NCBI GenBank assembly: GCA_035532215.1
Contig: DATKRK010000018.1
Coordinates: 1 to 14,747, forward strand
DNA: 14,747 bases
Source of the DNA: JAICIG01 sp035532215
Lineage (GTDB): Bacteria; Planctomycetota; Planctomycetia; Pirellulales; JAICIG01
Reading direction: 5' to 3'
The notes under the pieces are model-generated. The model worked only from the letters and a program-made list of their open reading frames with translations. It was not told the DNA's origin and searched no databases. Both the position numbers and the translations under genes were made by a program. Positions within the stretch are counted from its first letter, which is position 1; the number at the start of each line of letters is the position of its first letter. Positions 13,202 to 14,747 of the stretch are shown piece after piece.

Positions 13202-13424
13202 GGAGGCCCGGGCGCCCTCGCCCGTTCAAAACATGGAGGCCCGGGCGCCCTCGCCCGTTCAAAAATTACGGCCCGGGCGCCCTCGCCCGGAAAAGCAGCC
13301 ACGCGTTTCTGGCAATTTATCGCCCGTTCTCTCGATGGTCGAGGGCGCCAGGGCCTGAGCGCCGCCGGGCGAGGGCGCCCGGCCCTCCGTAATCGCCGAG
13401 CCGGTCGAGGGCGCCCGGCCCTCC
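13202..13424. repeat. Six REP-like repeats in mirrored orientation
   Basis: Three copies in one orientation (13202-13224, 13235-13257, 13270-13289) face three in the other (13337-13359 degenerate, 13366-13388, 13402-13424 with one mismatch). The unit is the same CGGGCGAGGGCGCCCGG core seen at 12008-12064. The first two copies are a 33-bp tandem duplication including the TTCAAAACA spacer. The block fills the gap between the kinase and DUF1501 genes and can fold into a large cruciform. Confidence 0.85.
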
Positions 13425-13431
13425 CTACTCG

Positions 13432-14747
13432 TTAGACCAGCTCCCGAATTGGCGATGCCGTCGAAGGCAAGATCGCCACCGGCCGATCGAAGCGGTCTTT
13501 GACGAAGCTGTGCGGGTCGATGCCGAGCTGATGATAGGCGGTCGCCAGCACGTCCAGGTAGTGGACCGGCCGGGCGACGGCGTAGGCGCCGAGCTTGTCG
13601 GTCGAGCCGATGACTTGCCCGGTTCGCAACCCGCCGCCGGCCAACAGCGCCGAATTGACGGGCGCCCAGTGATCGCGGCCAGCCTGCTTGTTGATTTTCG
13701 GCGTGCGGCCGAACTCGCCCCAGACGACGACCAATACGTCGCGGTCGAGGCCGCGGTCGTGAATGTCCTCGACGAGCGCTGAAATGCCCTGGTCGTACTG
13801 CGGCAAGTTGCCCTTCAGGTGGCCGAAGTTGTTGCCGTGCGTGTCCCAGAAGCCGTAGCCGACCGTGACGCAGCGCACGCCCGCTTCGACCAGCCGCCGC
13901 GCCATCAGCAGGTGATCGTTGAACAGCGGGGCGCCGTCGCCCTGGTGCTTGGGCGAGCCGTGGCCGTAGCGTTCGCGTACGGCGGCGTCTTCGCGGTCGA
14001 GATTCATGGCCTCGAGCAGCTTGCTCGAAGTGAGCACGTCGAAGGCCCGGCGATAGGCCGTGTCGAGCTTGTCGACTTCCAGGCTGTCGACGTCTCGGCG
14101 AAAGCGGTCGAACTCCTCCAGCAACCGGCGGCGACCGGCGAGGTGTTCGAGCGAGATGTCGCGCAATTTCATGTTGGCCACGTCTTCGCCGTGCGCGGTC
14201 ACGCCGCCGTAGGCGCTGCCCAGCGTGCCGGGGCCAGGGCTGTTGTAAGGCCGGTGCTGCATGACGGGGAACAGATCGACGAACGGCGGCACTTCGACGG
14301 AATTCGGGCCTTGCACCCGGGCGACGAACGAGCCGAAATTCGGCCGTCCGTCGCGGTTCGCCTCGTTCATCGAGTAGCCGGTCAGGTTCTGGAAGCTGGA
14401 GTGTTCGTCGCGCAGACCGACGATCGAACGGAGCACGGCCAGCTTGTCCATCATGCCGGCCAGCTTCGGCATCAATTCGCAGATTTGCACGCCCGGCAGC
14501 TTGGTATCGATCGGCTTGAACTCGCCGCGAACTTCATCGGGCGCCTCGGGCTTCAGATCGAACGAATCTTGATGCGCCAGGCCGCCCGTGAGGTAGACCA
14601 TGATGACGGCTTTGTGCGATCGTCGCACGCCGGCTGCTTCTTCGGCTCTAAGCAGCCCTGGCAGACTCAGTCCGCCGGCGGCCAACGAGCCGATCTTCAG
14701 AAACGATCGCCGCGAGAGGCCGTCGCAAAAACGGCGTCGATTTCCCA
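13432..14747 (-). CDS. Tat-exported DUF1501 protein (5' end outside the window)
   Basis: A minus-strand frame runs to the window edge without a start, so the gene is partial at its N-terminus; at least 438 residues are present. The visible beginning, GNRRRFCDGLSRRSFLKIGS followed by LAAGGLSLPGLL, is a twin-arginine signal (SRRSFLK) with its hydrophobic segment, so the TTG at 14685 is not the start. The mature part has DUF1501 features: the N-terminal VIMVYLTGGLAHQDSFDLKP, HSSFQNLTGYS, FWDTHGNNF, VVVWGEFGRTPKIN and GRDHWAP. The Asp/His-rich motifs fit the alkaline-phosphatase-like metal-binding fold to which this family is assigned. DUF1501 genes usually sit beside PSCyt1/DUF1553 genes. Here the two families are 2.1 kb apart and on opposite strands. 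The substrate is unknown. Confidence 0.92.
   Translation of the reverse strand, partial: GNRRRFCDGLSRRSFLKIGSLAAGGLSLPGLLRAEEAAGVRRSHKAVIMVYLTGGLAHQDSFDLKPEAPDEVRGEFKPIDTKLPGVQICELMPKLAGMMDKLAVLRSIVGLRDEHSSFQNLTGYSMNEANRDGRPNFGSFVARVQGPNSVEVPPFVDLFPVMQHRPYNSPGPGTLGSAYGGVTAHGEDVANMKLRDISLEHLAGRRRLLEEFDRFRRDVDSLEVDKLDTAYRRAFDVLTSSKLLEAMNLDREDAAVRERYGHGSPKHQGDGAPLFNDHLLMARRLVEAGVRCVTVGYGFWDTHGNNFGHLKGNLPQYDQGISALVEDIHDRGLDRDVLVVVWGEFGRTPKINKQAGRDHWAPVNSALLAGGGLRTGQVIGSTDKLGAYAVARPVHYLDVLATAYHQLGIDPHSFVKDRFDRPVAILPSTASPIRELV

Noticed and set aside
13202..13424. CRISPR array
   Set aside because: Units are palindromic, occur in both orientations and have irregular short spacers; no cas genes are present.

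Overview
The window looks like chromosomal DNA from a member of the Planctomycetota, probably Pirellulales-like. It is GC-rich and carries two hallmark planctomycete families: a secreted cytochrome-like PSCyt1/DUF1549/DUF1553 protein and a Tat-exported DUF1501 protein. It also has many dispersed palindromic intergenic repeats. The taxonomic call is inferred from family content and not from a marker gene.

Layout. (1) 1-1966: a minus-strand membrane-anchored protein with HEAT-like and TPR-like segments, with a 124-bp palindromic repeat downstream of it. (2) 1967-2511: a gene-free gap holding a 184-bp nested inverted repeat that resembles a miniature transposable element, then a surE promoter. 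(3) 2512-3929: surE (GTG start) and a proline/alanine-rich putative lipoprotein, apparently one operon. (4) 3930-4281: the truncated 5' end of rarA on the minus strand, cut off beside the lipoprotein stop codon and carrying two tandem repeats with non-triplet units. (5) About 4365-7118: a lower-GC accessory island. It holds a divergent promoter pair with operator-like inverted repeats driving an apparently leaderless ribbon-helix-helix (RHH) gene, two structured RNA candidates with intrinsic terminators, a HARE-HTH/acidic-tail protein, and a Panacea (DUF4065) antitoxin-like gene overlapping its probable toxin. The toxin-antitoxin pair is preceded by a leader with its own promoter, a 46-codon ORF and an intrinsic terminator. 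(6) 7119-7670: no supportable gene. (7) 7789-11307: the large PSCyt1/DUF1549/DUF1553 protein. (8) 11468-14747, minus strand: a small hypothetical gene with an apparent in-frame nonsense codon, a 2-keto-3-deoxygluconate-type PfkB sugar kinase flanked by GC-rich REP-like repeats, and a DUF1501 protein cut by the window end.

How it fits together. The flanks look like ordinary planctomycete core and saccharide-related genes. The interesting part is the middle island of small regulators plus a toxin-antitoxin module. Several of its genes have recognisable sigma-70-like promoters (TTGAC-type -35, TACAAT or TAGAAT -10). The island may have arrived by horizontal transfer next to a decayed rarA. All promoter, terminator and RNA calls are by eye and unverified by folding or expression data.
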